In this document: in pieces, positions 37,982 through 46,407 of the stretch
Position numbering within the stretch: the first letter of the stretch is position 1
Layout of the letters: every line of letters begins with the position of its first letter
DNA from: Streptomyces sp. NBC_01317
GTDB taxonomy: Bacteria; Actinomycetota; Actinomycetes; Streptomycetales; Streptomycetaceae
NCBI RefSeq assembly: GCF_035961655.1
Contig: NZ_CP108393.1
Location: 4,855,001 to 4,919,000 of the forward strand
DNA length: 64,000 nt
Direction of reading: 5' to 3'
Position numbers and translations under genes: made by a program
Notes under the pieces: model-generated
The model's input: the letters and a program-made list of their open reading frames with translations, nothing else
What the model was told of the DNA's origin: nothing
The model's database searches: none

Positions 37982-39364
37982 TTGGCAGCCAGGCCTCTCG
38001 TCGCGCGCCAGCCGAACGAACGGCTCCAAGCACTCATCCAGGAAGCCGGGTGCTCCAACGCCGGGCTCGCCCGGCGGGTCAACATGGTCGGAGCCGAGCG
38101 CGGCCTCGACCTGCGCTACGACAAGACATCGGTGGCACGGTGGCTGCGCGGGCAGCAGCCGCGCGGCCGGGCGCCCGGCGTCATCGCCGAGGCGCTGGGC
38201 CGGAAGCTGAACCGTACGGTCACCATCGACGAGACGGGGATGGCCAACGGCAAGAACCTCGCGTCGGGCGTCGGCCTCCAGTTCGCCCCGACCGTCGTCG
38301 GCGCGGTCGAGCAGGTCTGCGAGTTGTGGCGCAGCGACGTGGGGCGCCGCGACTTCCTGTCCGGCTCGGCGGTCGCGTCGTCCGCGCTGGTCGAGCCCAG
38401 CAGGGACTGGCTGATCACGGGCGCGGACCCGGCGGTCGCGCGGAACACCGGCGCGCGGGTGGGGGATTCGGACGTCGAGGCGGTCCGGGCCATGACCGTG
38501 GCGCTGATCGACCTGGACCACCGCTTCGGCAGCGGCCATGTCCGCCCGGTCCTGGTCCACTACCTGAACAGCGTGGTGTCGGGCCTGCTGTCGGGCTCGT
38601 ACCGCGAATCGGTCGGCCGCCGGCTCTTCGCCGCCGTCTCCCGGTTGACGGAGCTGGCTGGTTACATGGCGGTCGACACGGGCCAGCCCGGCCTCGCCCA
38701 GCGGTACTACATCCAGGCGCTGCGGCTCGCGCAGGCGTCGGGGGACCGGGGGTACGGCGGGTACGTACTGGCCGCGTCCATGAGTCATCTGGCCGCGCAG
38801 CTCGGGAATCCGCGGGAGATCGCCCAGTTGGCGAGAGCCGCGCAGGAAGGGGCGCGGGGGCAGGTCCCGCCGCGCGCGCAGGCCATGTTCTACGCGGCGG
38901 AGGCGCGGGGGCACGCGCTCATGGGCGATCTGCGCCAGTGCCAGGAGGTCGCGGGCCGGGCGCTCGCGGCGCTGGAGCAGGCGGAGGACGGCTCGGGTGA
39001 CGACCCCGAGTGGATCGCGCACTTCGACCACGCCTATCTCGCCGACGAGTTGGCGCACTGCTACCGCGACCTGGGCCGGCCGGACGCCGCGGCCCGGCAT
39101 GCCGGGGACTCGATCGACGGCCATCCGGAGTCCCGGGCACGCCGGCGGGCGATCGGGATGGTCCTGCTCGCCACGGCACAGGTCCAGCAGCGGGAGGTCG
39201 AGGAGGCGTGCCGGACGGGTACTCGCGCGATCGAGCTGATGGGGACGCTGCGCTCCAGCCGGGGCGCGGAGTATCTGGACGACCTCCAGCAGCGCCTGGA
39301 GCCGTACGGGAGCGAGCCGTCCGTCCGTGAGTTCACGGCCCGGCTGGAGATCCAGGCGGCGTGA
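37982..39364 (+). CDS. XRE-type regulator with C-terminal TPR region
   Basis: A 460-residue protein with a divergent HTH (about residues 12-75: LQALIQEAGCSNAGLARRVN...DKTSVARWLRGQQPRGRAPG) and a TPR-like helical remainder (about 160-450, with YYIQALRLAQASGD and DHAYLADELAHCYRDLGRPD units). The design recalls streptomycete developmental and antibiotic regulators such as NsdA, but I do not assign it to one. The only sensible start is TTG 37982, with GGGGG 7 nt upstream; TTG is rare and lowers initiation. A strong palindrome sits just upstream. A twin-Arg/hydrophobic stretch GRRDFLSGSAVASSAL resembles a Tat motif internally, a known oddity of this family. Confidence 0.82.
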   Translation: MAARPLVARQPNERLQALIQEAGCSNAGLARRVNMVGAERGLDLRYDKTSVARWLRGQQPRGRAPGVIAEALGRKLNRTVTIDETGMANGKNLASGVGLQFAPTVVGAVEQVCELWRSDVGRRDFLSGSAVASSALVEPSRDWLITGADPAVARNTGARVGDSDVEAVRAMTVALIDLDHRFGSGHVRPVLVHYLNSVVSGLLSGSYRESVGRRLFAAVSRLTELAGYMAVDTGQPGLAQRYYIQALRLAQASGDRGYGGYVLAASMSHLAAQLGNPREIAQLARAAQEGARGQVPPRAQAMFYAAEARGHALMGDLRQCQEVAGRALAALEQAEDGSGDDPEWIAHFDHAYLADELAHCYRDLGRPDAAARHAGDSIDGHPESRARRRAIGMVLLATAQVQQREVEEACRTGTRAIELMGTLRSSRGAEYLDDLQQRLEPYGSEPSVREFTARLEIQAA

Positions 39365-39626
39365 GCGCGGGCGTGGGGGCGTGCGTGAACGGGAGCGTGG
39401 GGGAGTGGGGGAGTGCGGTGGGGGTAGAAGGGGGCGAAGGTCTGCGGGTGTGAGGGTGTGGTGCATATCAAGTCACCGGCAGAACGGGTGAATTCGGTCG
39501 CTACAGCCGTGTCCTGGCGGGACGGAACGGGAGCGGATCCACGGGCGTGGCAGAGCCCGTGATTCACCCGGTAGCGTGAACCGACGATTTCCGTAGGTCC
39601 ACACGTTCCACGACGTAGGAGTCCCG
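39365..39626. other. Intergenic region before Q-rich protein
   Basis: This 262-bp gap holds G-rich near-repeats (GGGAGCGTGGGGGAGTGGGG) after the XRE stop and probably the promoter of the next gene; GTCACCGGCAGAACGGGTGAATTCGG lies within it in two mirrored parts. I see no terminator hairpin and no gene. Confidence 0.3.
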
Positions 39627-41222
39627 GTGACGCACAGCGGACAAGGGGACGAGCGGGAGTACCCGGCCGCTCGCCCCGCGCACGAAGGCGTCGTGCTGCC
39701 CGGCGACGGCAGCGAGCCCTGGATTCCGCCCAGCGTCGCGGGGGGCGTCGCCGGGGAGCAGGTCGCCCCGGCGGGCGGCCAGCCGTGGGGACAGCCCTGG
39801 GGGCCGCAGGACGGCGGCGGACGGCCCGGGACGGAGCCGGGGTACGGCGAGGGCGGCTACGGCGCCCAGCAGCCCCCGGAGCCCCAGCAGCAGGCCGCCC
39901 AGCAGCCGTACCAGCCGTACGGGCAGGACCAGGGGCAGCCGCAGGGGTACGGACAGGGCCAGGATCAGGGATACGGGCAGGGTCAGCCGTACGGGCAGGA
40001 TCAGCAGCCGCCGTACGGTCAAGGTCAGGGCCACCAGAGCCATCAGGACCAGCAGTACGGCCAGAGCGGCCAGAGTTACGGGCAGGGCCAGTCCTACGAC
40101 CAGGCCCAGGGGTCCCAGGGGTACGGACATCCGCTCCCCGCCGAGACGTCCGCCGCCGGGAACGCCGACGCCACCCAGTTCCTGCCGCCCGTGCCCGCCG
40201 CGGGCAGCGCGGACGCCACGCAGTTCATCGCACCGGTCCCGCAGGGCCCCGGCCCCGGCCTGCTGCCCCCGGAGCGTTCCTCGGACGCGACGCAGTTCAT
40301 CGCACCGGTCCCGGCGCACGGCTCGGACGCGGACGCCACCCAGTTCATCGCCCCAGTACCCGCGCAGGACCCCTCGTACGCGGTGCGCCCCGGCGAGCCC
40401 GGCGACCGCCCGCCGCCCGCCGAGTTCGACAACCTCTTCCGTACGGACGACGGCTCGGGCGCCAACTCCACGCAGCAGATGCCCGCGATCGACGTGAGCC
40501 GGGGCCGCCCGCCGCAGGGCCGCGCCCCCCAGCCGTACGGTCAGCAGCCCCCCTCCCCTCCCTATGAGCCCCCGCCGGGGCGCGACACGGGCGGCCGCAG
40601 GTCGCGCGGCCCGCTGATCGCGGCGGTGGTCGTCGGCTGCGCCGTGCTCGGCTTGGGCGCGGGCGCGCTGATGAGCGGCGGGGACGACGGCCCGCAGGAC
40701 ACCGGGAAGAACGTGGCGTCGGAGAGCACCCCCGCCTCCCAGCCCGCCACCCAGGACGCGGCCGATCCCGTGAAGGCGCAGGCCGAGGGGCTCGACAAGC
40801 TGCTGGGCGACAGCAACAACAGCCGCGAGACGGTGATCCGCGCGGTCAACGACATCAAGACGTGCAGCAACCTGGACCAGGCGGCGACCGACCTGCACGA
40901 CGCGGCGGTGCAGCGCAGGGACCTGGTGACCCGGCTGAAGTCCCTGCCGATCGACAAACTGCCCGACCACCAGGAGCTGGCGTCCTCGTTGACCACGGCC
41001 TGGCAGGCGTCGGCCTCCGCCGACGACCACTACGCGCAGTGGGCCCGCGAGGCCCGGACGGGGAAGGGCTGCAAGCAGGGGCGGGCCCGTACCACCCGGG
41101 AAGCGGCCAAGGGCAACCAGGCGAGCGGCGAGGCCACGGCGGCCAAGAACAAGGCCTCGGGCCTGTGGAACGGCATCGCGAGCAAGTACGACCTCTCGCA
41201 GCGGGATTCGACCCAGCTGTAG
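39627..41222 (+). CDS. Q/G/Y-rich single-pass membrane protein
   Basis: A 531-residue protein of unknown function. Residues about 55-170 are low-complexity Gln/Gly/Tyr/Pro (GYGQGQ-type), a disordered cytoplasmic region. Residues about 175-255 contain four copies of DATQF-(I/L)-(A/P)-PVP. One transmembrane helix (LIAAVVVGCAVLGLGAGAL) lies near residue 335. The extracytoplasmic part (about 355-531) is helical and charged with two cysteines (TCSNL; GKGCKQ) that may bridge. GTG 39627 has GGAG 8 nt upstream. The pattern resembles streptomycete membrane proteins with FHA/kinase-target tails: TQF/TQY repeats are plausible Ser/Thr-kinase sites, an inference. Confidence 0.75.
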   Translation: MTHSGQGDEREYPAARPAHEGVVLPGDGSEPWIPPSVAGGVAGEQVAPAGGQPWGQPWGPQDGGGRPGTEPGYGEGGYGAQQPPEPQQQAAQQPYQPYGQDQGQPQGYGQGQDQGYGQGQPYGQDQQPPYGQGQGHQSHQDQQYGQSGQSYGQGQSYDQAQGSQGYGHPLPAETSAAGNADATQFLPPVPAAGSADATQFIAPVPQGPGPGLLPPERSSDATQFIAPVPAHGSDADATQFIAPVPAQDPSYAVRPGEPGDRPPPAEFDNLFRTDDGSGANSTQQMPAIDVSRGRPPQGRAPQPYGQQPPSPPYEPPPGRDTGGRRSRGPLIAAVVVGCAVLGLGAGALMSGGDDGPQDTGKNVASESTPASQPATQDAADPVKAQAEGLDKLLGDSNNSRETVIRAVNDIKTCSNLDQAATDLHDAAVQRRDLVTRLKSLPIDKLPDHQELASSLTTAWQASASADDHYAQWAREARTGKGCKQGRARTTREAAKGNQASGEATAAKNKASGLWNGIASKYDLSQRDSTQL

Positions 41223-41225
41223 CGA

Positions 41226-41273
41226 AGGGGCCCGGGGGCCCGAGGACCGCGGTCCTCGGGCCCCCGGGCCCCT
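41226..41273. terminator. Perfect 24-base-arm palindromic terminator
   Basis: Bases 41226-41249 and 41250-41273 are exact complements with no loop, reading outward from GACCG/CGGTC at the centre. It lies between convergent stops at 41222 and 41287. As RNA it folds into a very stable hairpin on either strand. Confidence 0.85.
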
Positions 41274-41286
41274 CGTCGGCCGCGCG

Positions 41287-42561
41287 CTACGACCCGAGCG
41301 TCCTGCCCACGTCCACGAAGCCCTTGCGCTCCGCGATCAGCCGGCCGTCCCGTACCACCTGGAACGTGACGTCCCGGTTCACGATCCGCGGGAAGCCCGG
41401 CGCGCCCAGCATGTCCTCGTACCGCCAGCGCAGGGGCGGGGTGAGGCCGCCGGTGTCCACCGTGACGCCCCGGTCCAGCGCGTTGGTGATCTTCCCGGGC
41501 GTGATCACGTCCTCATGGATCGACTCGACGACCGTCTTGAGCGCCGTGTACGCGATCCACGTGGTCTGCACCCCCGGGTCCGCCGGGTCGATCGCGTCGT
41601 CCTGGAAGGCGTGCTTCTCGATCACGTCCCGCATCGGCTTCCACGCCGGATCCGTCGCCACCGGGTACCAGCCGGTGAGGAGCGCCCCCTCGAAGGGGCC
41701 GTTCTTCCCGCCCGTACTGTCGATGAGGGGCTGCCCGACGCTGCCGAGCACCGAGGAGACCCGGACGTTCCTGCCGTCCTCGGGGACCCGGCGGTACGAG
41801 TCGAAGAACGTCTCCGTCTTCTCGCCCAGCACCGCCGTCACGCACCCGCCGTCCCCCGCGCGCTCCCGCGCCTGCTCGGCCGGCTTCGTGTAGTCCGTCG
41901 CGTCCTCGGCCGCGCGTATGTCCGCCGCCGAGGCCCTGCGCCCGTGGGCCAGACCGGAGTCGAGGAGGTCGGGCAGGTCGTCGCCGGTGATCGTGTCGGG
42001 CCGTACGAGCGCGGTGTGGTCGCAGTCGGGGGCGAGCTGCCGCCCGTTGCCCGCGAGGAGGGTCGCCTGACCGCCGTTCACCGGGTACGAGAGGAAGCTG
42101 GTGAACTCCTCCTCGGACATGCCGTACCCGCCGATGAAGGGGATCGACGCGGCCTCCAGCGGCGCCATGATCTCCTTGCCGAACTGGCTGTACGAGCCGA
42201 CCACCGCGACCGCGTCCTCCTTCACCGCCCGGCGCGCGCAGTTGGCGGCGGCCGACGAGTCGTTGCGCTCGTTGCAGGTGAGGACGCGCAGCTCGTGCCC
42301 GTCGAGACCGCCCGAGGCGTTGACCCAGCGGGCGTACGCCTTCGCCATGGCCGGCATGCCCGGCATGTTGGTGGCGTTCGTGCCGACGGGCGCGAAGGTC
42401 ATCACGGTGATGGGGGAGGGCGAACCGCCCGAGGTGCCGGGGATCACACCGCAGCCGGTGATCAGCGAGGCTCCCGCCACCGCCGTACACAGCGCGCGGA
42501 TCCTCGCGCTCCAGGTATTCGTGTGCGTACGGACAGTGATGGGGCGTCGCCGACCTGTCAT
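41287..42561 (-). CDS. ABC-type solute-binding lipoprotein (branched-chain amino-acid-like)
   Basis: A 424-residue periplasmic-binding-protein-fold lipoprotein of the Leu/Ile/Val-binding (Peripla_BP_6) type. The signal peptide ends in the lipobox SLITGC near residue 32. The body has MAKAYARWVNASGGLDGHEL, CARRAVKEDAVAVVGSYSQFG and IPFIGGYGMSEEEF, the classical first lobe. ATG 42561 is chosen because it gives a complete lipoprotein signal; in-frame upstream codons exist. No permease or ATPase gene is adjacent, so it is an orphan receptor or serves a distant transporter. It is convergent with the Q-rich protein gene and divergent from the gene at 42685. Confidence 0.85.
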   Translation of the reverse strand: MTGRRRPITVRTHTNTWSARIRALCTAVAGASLITGCGVIPGTSGGSPSPITVMTFAPVGTNATNMPGMPAMAKAYARWVNASGGLDGHELRVLTCNERNDSSAAANCARRAVKEDAVAVVGSYSQFGKEIMAPLEAASIPFIGGYGMSEEEFTSFLSYPVNGGQATLLAGNGRQLAPDCDHTALVRPDTITGDDLPDLLDSGLAHGRRASAADIRAAEDATDYTKPAEQARERAGDGGCVTAVLGEKTETFFDSYRRVPEDGRNVRVSSVLGSVGQPLIDSTGGKNGPFEGALLTGWYPVATDPAWKPMRDVIEKHAFQDDAIDPADPGVQTTWIAYTALKTVVESIHEDVITPGKITNALDRGVTVDTGGLTPPLRWRYEDMLGAPGFPRIVNRDVTFQVVRDGRLIAERKGFVDVGRTLGS

Positions 42562-42684
42562 AGGTAGAGACCCTTCCGCCTCCTGGGTAACGACGGAGTG
42601 AGGGTGCCGCAACATCCGGTGGCGGCGAGGTGAATTGCGGGGGTCGCGATCTCCGTCTGCGGACGGACCGTACGATCAACGACC

Positions 42685-43182
42685 GTGCAGCAAGGTTCCG
42701 AGAACTCTTCCCGTCCTGCCCGTCGCTCCCCCACCATGGGCGGCATGCCGCTCAATGACATGCCGTGGTGGCGCTGGCGCACCAATGTGCGCTCGGCGCT
42801 GCATATGCTTTCCGATCCCGTCTTCCACCAGGAGTACTGGCTGCCAGGCCGGGAGGGGTTCGGTGACGTCACCGACGCCGTCTACCGGCTGGTCGAGGAC
42901 ACCTGGCTGGACAACTGGTCCGCCGAGAAATACGTCGGCACCATATTCCGCGACTCCGGAGAGGCCGCGCTGGTCGATCTCGCCGTGCTGCGGGTGCTGC
43001 GCATCATGCACCAGGTGGGGGCGGACGCGCCGGTGTCGGCCTATCTGGAGCACCACGGGTGGCCGGAGGCGGTACGGGCGGCCCGCGAGGCGCACGTACG
43101 GCTGGCGGCCAGTGACGGCGACGATCCGGACGAGCTGCCGCGCTCGCTGGACGTGTTGCGGATCATGACGCGCAGCGCGTAG
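42685..43182 (+). CDS. Conserved actinobacterial hypothetical protein
   Basis: A 165-residue protein without a domain I recognise. The body (MPLNDMPWWRWRTNVRSALH, then FHQEYWLPGREGFGDVTDAV) is rich in Trp/Arg and helical. The start is probably GTG 42685: TACGAT (42671-42676) makes a -10 box 8 nt before it, which would give a leaderless mRNA, common in Streptomyces; ATG 42736 or 42745 are alternatives. It lies upstream of purU by 87 bp on the same strand. I recall a similar gene next to purU in other Streptomyces, but no function. Confidence 0.7.
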   Translation: MQQGSENSSRPARRSPTMGGMPLNDMPWWRWRTNVRSALHMLSDPVFHQEYWLPGREGFGDVTDAVYRLVEDTWLDNWSAEKYVGTIFRDSGEAALVDLAVLRVLRIMHQVGADAPVSAYLEHHGWPEAVRAAREAHVRLAASDGDDPDELPRSLDVLRIMTRSA

Positions 43183-43269
43183 GGCCGTCCGGCCCGGGCT
43201 CTTCCGCGTGTTGTCCACGTTCTGGCGGAAACCGGCCCGTGCCCGGAGGATGTGGGATCCTCTGACGTC

Positions 43270-44139
43270 ATGACCACCCCCTCGCGAACGCAGCAGTACG
43301 TCCTCACGCTGTCCTGCCCGGACAAGCAGGGGATCGTGCACGCCGTGTCGAGCTACCTCTTCATCACCGGCTGCAACATCGAGGACAGCCAGCAGTTCGG
43401 GGACCACGACACGGGTCTCTTCTTCATGCGGGTGCACTTCTCGGCCGAGACGCCGGTGACCACCCTGGAGAAGCTGCGGGCGAGCTTCGCCGCCGTGGGC
43501 GACGCGTTCCGGATGGACTGGGAGATCCACAACGCCGACCAGCGGATGCGGATCGTGCTGCTCGTCAGCAAGTTCGGGCATTGCCTGAACGACCTGCTCT
43601 TCCGGTCCAGGACCGGCGCGCTCCCGGTCGACATCGCCGCCGTGGTCTCCAACCACACCGACTTCGCCGAACTGGTCGCCTCGTACGACATCCCCTTCCA
43701 CCACATCCCGGTGACCGCCGACACCAAGGCGGAGGCGGAGGCGGAGCTGCTGGAGCTGGTCCGGGCGGAGGAGGTCGAGCTGGTGGTGCTGGCGCGGTAC
43801 ATGCAGGTCATCTCGGACGACCTGTGCAAGCAGCTGAACGGCCGGATCATCAACATCCACCACTCCTTCCTGCCGAGCTTCAAGGGCGCGAAGCCGTACC
43901 ACCAGGCGCACGCGCGCGGGGTGAAGCTGATCGGCGCGACCGCGCACTACGTGACGGCGGAGCTGGACGAGGGGCCGATCATCGAGCAGGAGGTCGAGCG
44001 GGTGGGCCACGGGGTGACACCGGAGCAACTGGTGGCGATCGGGCGCGATGTGGAGTGCCGGGCGCTGGCGCGGGCGGTGAAGTGGCATGCGGAGCGGCGG
44101 ATCCTGCGGAACGGGCACCGGACGGTCGTTTTCGCCTGA
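43270..44139 (+). CDS. purU: Formyltetrahydrofolate deformylase PurU
   Basis: A 289-residue enzyme hydrolysing 10-formyl-THF to THF and formate, balancing one-carbon pools and feeding PurT. The N-terminal ACT domain (about 8-85: QYVLTLSCPDKQGIVHAVSS) is followed by the formyltransferase-like catalytic domain. Catalytic residues lie in VVSNHTDF, INIHHSFLPSFKGAKPYHQA and TAHYVTAELDEGPII (Asn, His, Asp). Length is normal. ATG 43270 begins MTTPSRTQQY; a ribosome site GGAGG lies 20 nt upstream, rather far, and an in-frame GTG at 43252 exists but adds residues not typical of the family. Long repeat B begins 12 bp after its stop. Confidence 0.95.
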   Translation: MTTPSRTQQYVLTLSCPDKQGIVHAVSSYLFITGCNIEDSQQFGDHDTGLFFMRVHFSAETPVTTLEKLRASFAAVGDAFRMDWEIHNADQRMRIVLLVSKFGHCLNDLLFRSRTGALPVDIAAVVSNHTDFAELVASYDIPFHHIPVTADTKAEAEAELLELVRAEEVELVVLARYMQVISDDLCKQLNGRIINIHHSFLPSFKGAKPYHQAHARGVKLIGATAHYVTAELDEGPIIEQEVERVGHGVTPEQLVAIGRDVECRALARAVKWHAERRILRNGHRTVVFA

Positions 44140-44294
44140 GGCGGTTCCGTGTTGTCCTCAGTCGTCGGACGGGCTTGTTTGTGCGTCTGCCCGGTGCGCT
44201 CGGGTGCGGGTTAGTGATTGTCCTCAATCGCCGGACGGGCTTGGTTGTGCCCGCTGCGGCCCGGTGGTTTGGGTGCGGGTTGTTGCCGGGGGCC

Positions 44295-44408
44295 GGGCAG
44301 GGGTCGTGTCCTGCACTGCATGTTTTACGTCGCGTTCGGGACCTTGTTTGGTTCGGGTTCGCCACGCGACACAAAACACGCTCTACGTTCCGGACACGAC
44401 CCCTGCCC
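44295..44408. repeat. 114-bp TIR element (copy B, left)
   Basis: Same element as 33766-33879, with identical 17-bp terminal inverted repeats (44295-44311 and 44392-44408) and only isolated changes inside. Confidence 0.6.
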
Positions 44409-44745
44409 GTCCCCCTTTCACGCCCGCGTCAAGGCAAATCAAGCCTGTCCGGCGTTTGAGGACGCGGTAACCCGCACCCGGCACCGGGCAGAGGCCAAAA
44501 TCCAGCCTGTCCGGCGTTTGAGGACATTGGTAAGCCGCGCTCGCGTACTGGGCAGAGGCCACACTCCAGCCCGTCCGGCGTTTGAGGACATTGGTAAGCC
44601 GCGCGCGCACCGGGCAGGGGCACCATCCAGCCCGTCCGGCGTTTGAGGACGTTGGTAAGCGGCACTGTCCACCGGGCGGAGGCGAGGCTCCCCGGGCCGG
44701 CGGGGTCGTTCGGCTCACCCTCGGCGTGAGGGGGGTGGGGTCGGA

Positions 44746-44855
44746 GGAGGTGCGTGTGTCCGGACGTAAAGCGTGTTTTGTGGCGCGTGGCTACCGGTGA
44801 ACTGGACGAGTTCCTGAGGCGCCGTAAAACATGCAGTCCGGACATACGTACCTCC
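44746..44855. repeat. 110-bp inverted-repeat element (copy B, right)
   Basis: Same element as 34218-34327; one visible internal difference is GGCGCG for GGCGCA in the middle, which removes the ATG found in copy A. Confidence 0.55.
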
Positions 44856-44949
44856 GCAGGCCCCGGCCCCCGTCACCACGACAAACCCAGCCCGTCCGGC
44901 GATTGAGGACAATCAGTAAGCGCAACGGACACCGGGCAGAGGCCACCGC

Positions 44950-46407
44950 CTAGAGGCGGCTCATCGACGCCGCCGCGAGCAGGACATCCCTGATCGCCTC
45001 GCGGTCACCGTCCTGCCCCGCCGCCGCTTCCTCCGGCGACACGTGGCCCGCCACGAGCTGGCAGAACTCCACGCCGTCCAGGGCGATCTGGGCCACGGCC
45101 AGCTCGCGGGAGCCGACGGCGGCGGGGGAGTCGAGCGGGATGTACCAGTCCCCGCCGCCCGGGCCCTCGACCTCCAGGTGCAGCGACCGGCCGGGAGCGC
45201 CGGGCATCACCAGCCCCTGGGCGGGGGAGGCGAGACCGCCCCGGCGGCGCGCGGCGAGGGCGGCGGGCAGCAGCCGGGCCGCCAGGTCGACCATCCGGTG
45301 CAGATGAGGTCCCGAGGGCGGGTCGTACGGATAGTCCACCGCCTCCGCGATGTCCCCGCCGTGCACCCAGCACTCGAAGGCGCGGTCGAGCAGCGCGTCC
45401 CGCAGGGGCAGCGCGAAGTCCCCGTACGACACGGACAGTTCGGCGGCCCCGCGCCCGGCGAAGGACACCGTGCGGATGAGGGTGTGGCTCTGCTCGCGCC
45501 ACGGGCCCCGGACGGTGGGGGCGGTCGGGAACGCGGAGTCGCGCCAGAAGCGCGCCGTACGGTCCGCCGGAGCCACGGGCACGGGCGCGCCGAGCGATTC
45601 GCCGAGCGGGGCCGCGAGCGGGTCGTCCAGCCCGAGGGCGGCGGAGACCAGGCCGTCCACGGCCATCAGATGGCCGATGACCCCGGCGACGGTTGTCCTC
45701 CGCGACGCGGTCCGCTCGTCCTGGAACCACTTGAGCGTCACCGGCGCACGCCACTCGTCGTCGCCGAAGTCCCGCAGCAGCGCGTCGAGCCGGGCGGTCT
45801 CGGCGTCGTACGAAGCGGCCCAGCCGGGCACGGGGATGCGGGCGGGGCGCCGGCCGAGACAGTTCTCCAGCACCCGGGAGCGGAGCATCGGGTCGAGATC
45901 GAGGCTGCGGTCGTCCTGGAGCAGCCCGACGGCGTCTCTCAGCCGCAGGGCCTCGTCGGCGCAGGGGGCGCATTCGGTGAGGTGCGCCTCGACCAGGTCG
46001 GTCTCCTCGGCCGAGCAGGCGGAGAGCGCCCAGGCGCCGAGGAGCGACTTGAGCACCTGGTGCGACAGGCCCTCGTGCCGCTTGCCGGCCCGGTCGGAGG
46101 CGGACGTACCGCCGGATGCGGGTGGGCCGTCGGACGGGGACGTACCGCCGGACTGGGGTGGGCCGCCGGGCTCGGGTGGGTCGGCAGGCTCCGGGGGATC
46201 CGGGTGCGCGGGCAGGGCAGGCATGGGCGCGGGCGGGCCAAGCGTGCCGGGCCCTGCCGGCTGCGCAGGCCGGGTCATCGGCCCCGGCTCCAGGTCGTCG
46301 GGGGCCGCGCGCGGACCCGGCAGCCAGGGCAAACGCCTCTGGCGGCCACCCGGCCCGTCGGGCCCGGCCCGCCCGTCACCGCGGTCGCCGTCCAGCGGGC
46401 CGGTCAC
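44950..46407 (-). CDS. Zinc-finger anti-sigma factor fused to MDMPI-like domain
   Basis: A 485-residue protein. After a Pro/Gly/Ser-rich repetitive start (1-115) comes a zf-HC2 anti-sigma domain with H142-x3-C146-x2-C149 (AHLTECAPC). A DinB/mycothiol-maleylpyruvate-isomerase-like domain (about 185-400: VTLKWFQDERTASRRTTVAGVIGHLMAVDGLVSA...WVHGGDIAEAV) and a C-terminal domain follow. GTG 46407 overlaps the sigma-factor stop (GTGA), so it is coupled to that gene as its cognate anti-sigma factor; ATG 46278 is an alternative start. No transmembrane helix is evident, so it is cytoplasmic and probably thiol- or metal-responsive (inference). Its 3' end touches long repeat B. Confidence 0.82.
   Translation of the reverse strand: MTGPLDGDRGDGRAGPDGPGGRQRRLPWLPGPRAAPDDLEPGPMTRPAQPAGPGTLGPPAPMPALPAHPDPPEPADPPEPGGPPQSGGTSPSDGPPASGGTSASDRAGKRHEGLSHQVLKSLLGAWALSACSAEETDLVEAHLTECAPCADEALRLRDAVGLLQDDRSLDLDPMLRSRVLENCLGRRPARIPVPGWAASYDAETARLDALLRDFGDDEWRAPVTLKWFQDERTASRRTTVAGVIGHLMAVDGLVSAALGLDDPLAAPLGESLGAPVPVAPADRTARFWRDSAFPTAPTVRGPWREQSHTLIRTVSFAGRGAAELSVSYGDFALPLRDALLDRAFECWVHGGDIAEAVDYPYDPPSGPHLHRMVDLAARLLPAALAARRRGGLASPAQGLVMPGAPGRSLHLEVEGPGGGDWYIPLDSPAAVGSRELAVAQIALDGVEFCQLVAGHVSPEEAAAGQDGDREAIRDVLLAAASMSRL

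Larger units (their letters stand above)
44152..44946. repeat. Long intergenic repeat, copy B (~0.8 kb)
   Basis: Direct, nearly identical copy of 33622-34418, with the same internal order: two inverted GCC/GTC-GGACGGG words, 114-bp element, four tandem ~60-bp units, 110-bp element and a last TCCGGCGATTGAGGAC unit. It lies between purU and the convergent anti-sigma gene, ending 3 bp before the latter's stop codon. The two copies bracket 9.7 kb. Near-identity of non-coding DNA implies recent duplication or continuing gene conversion. Confidence 0.92.
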
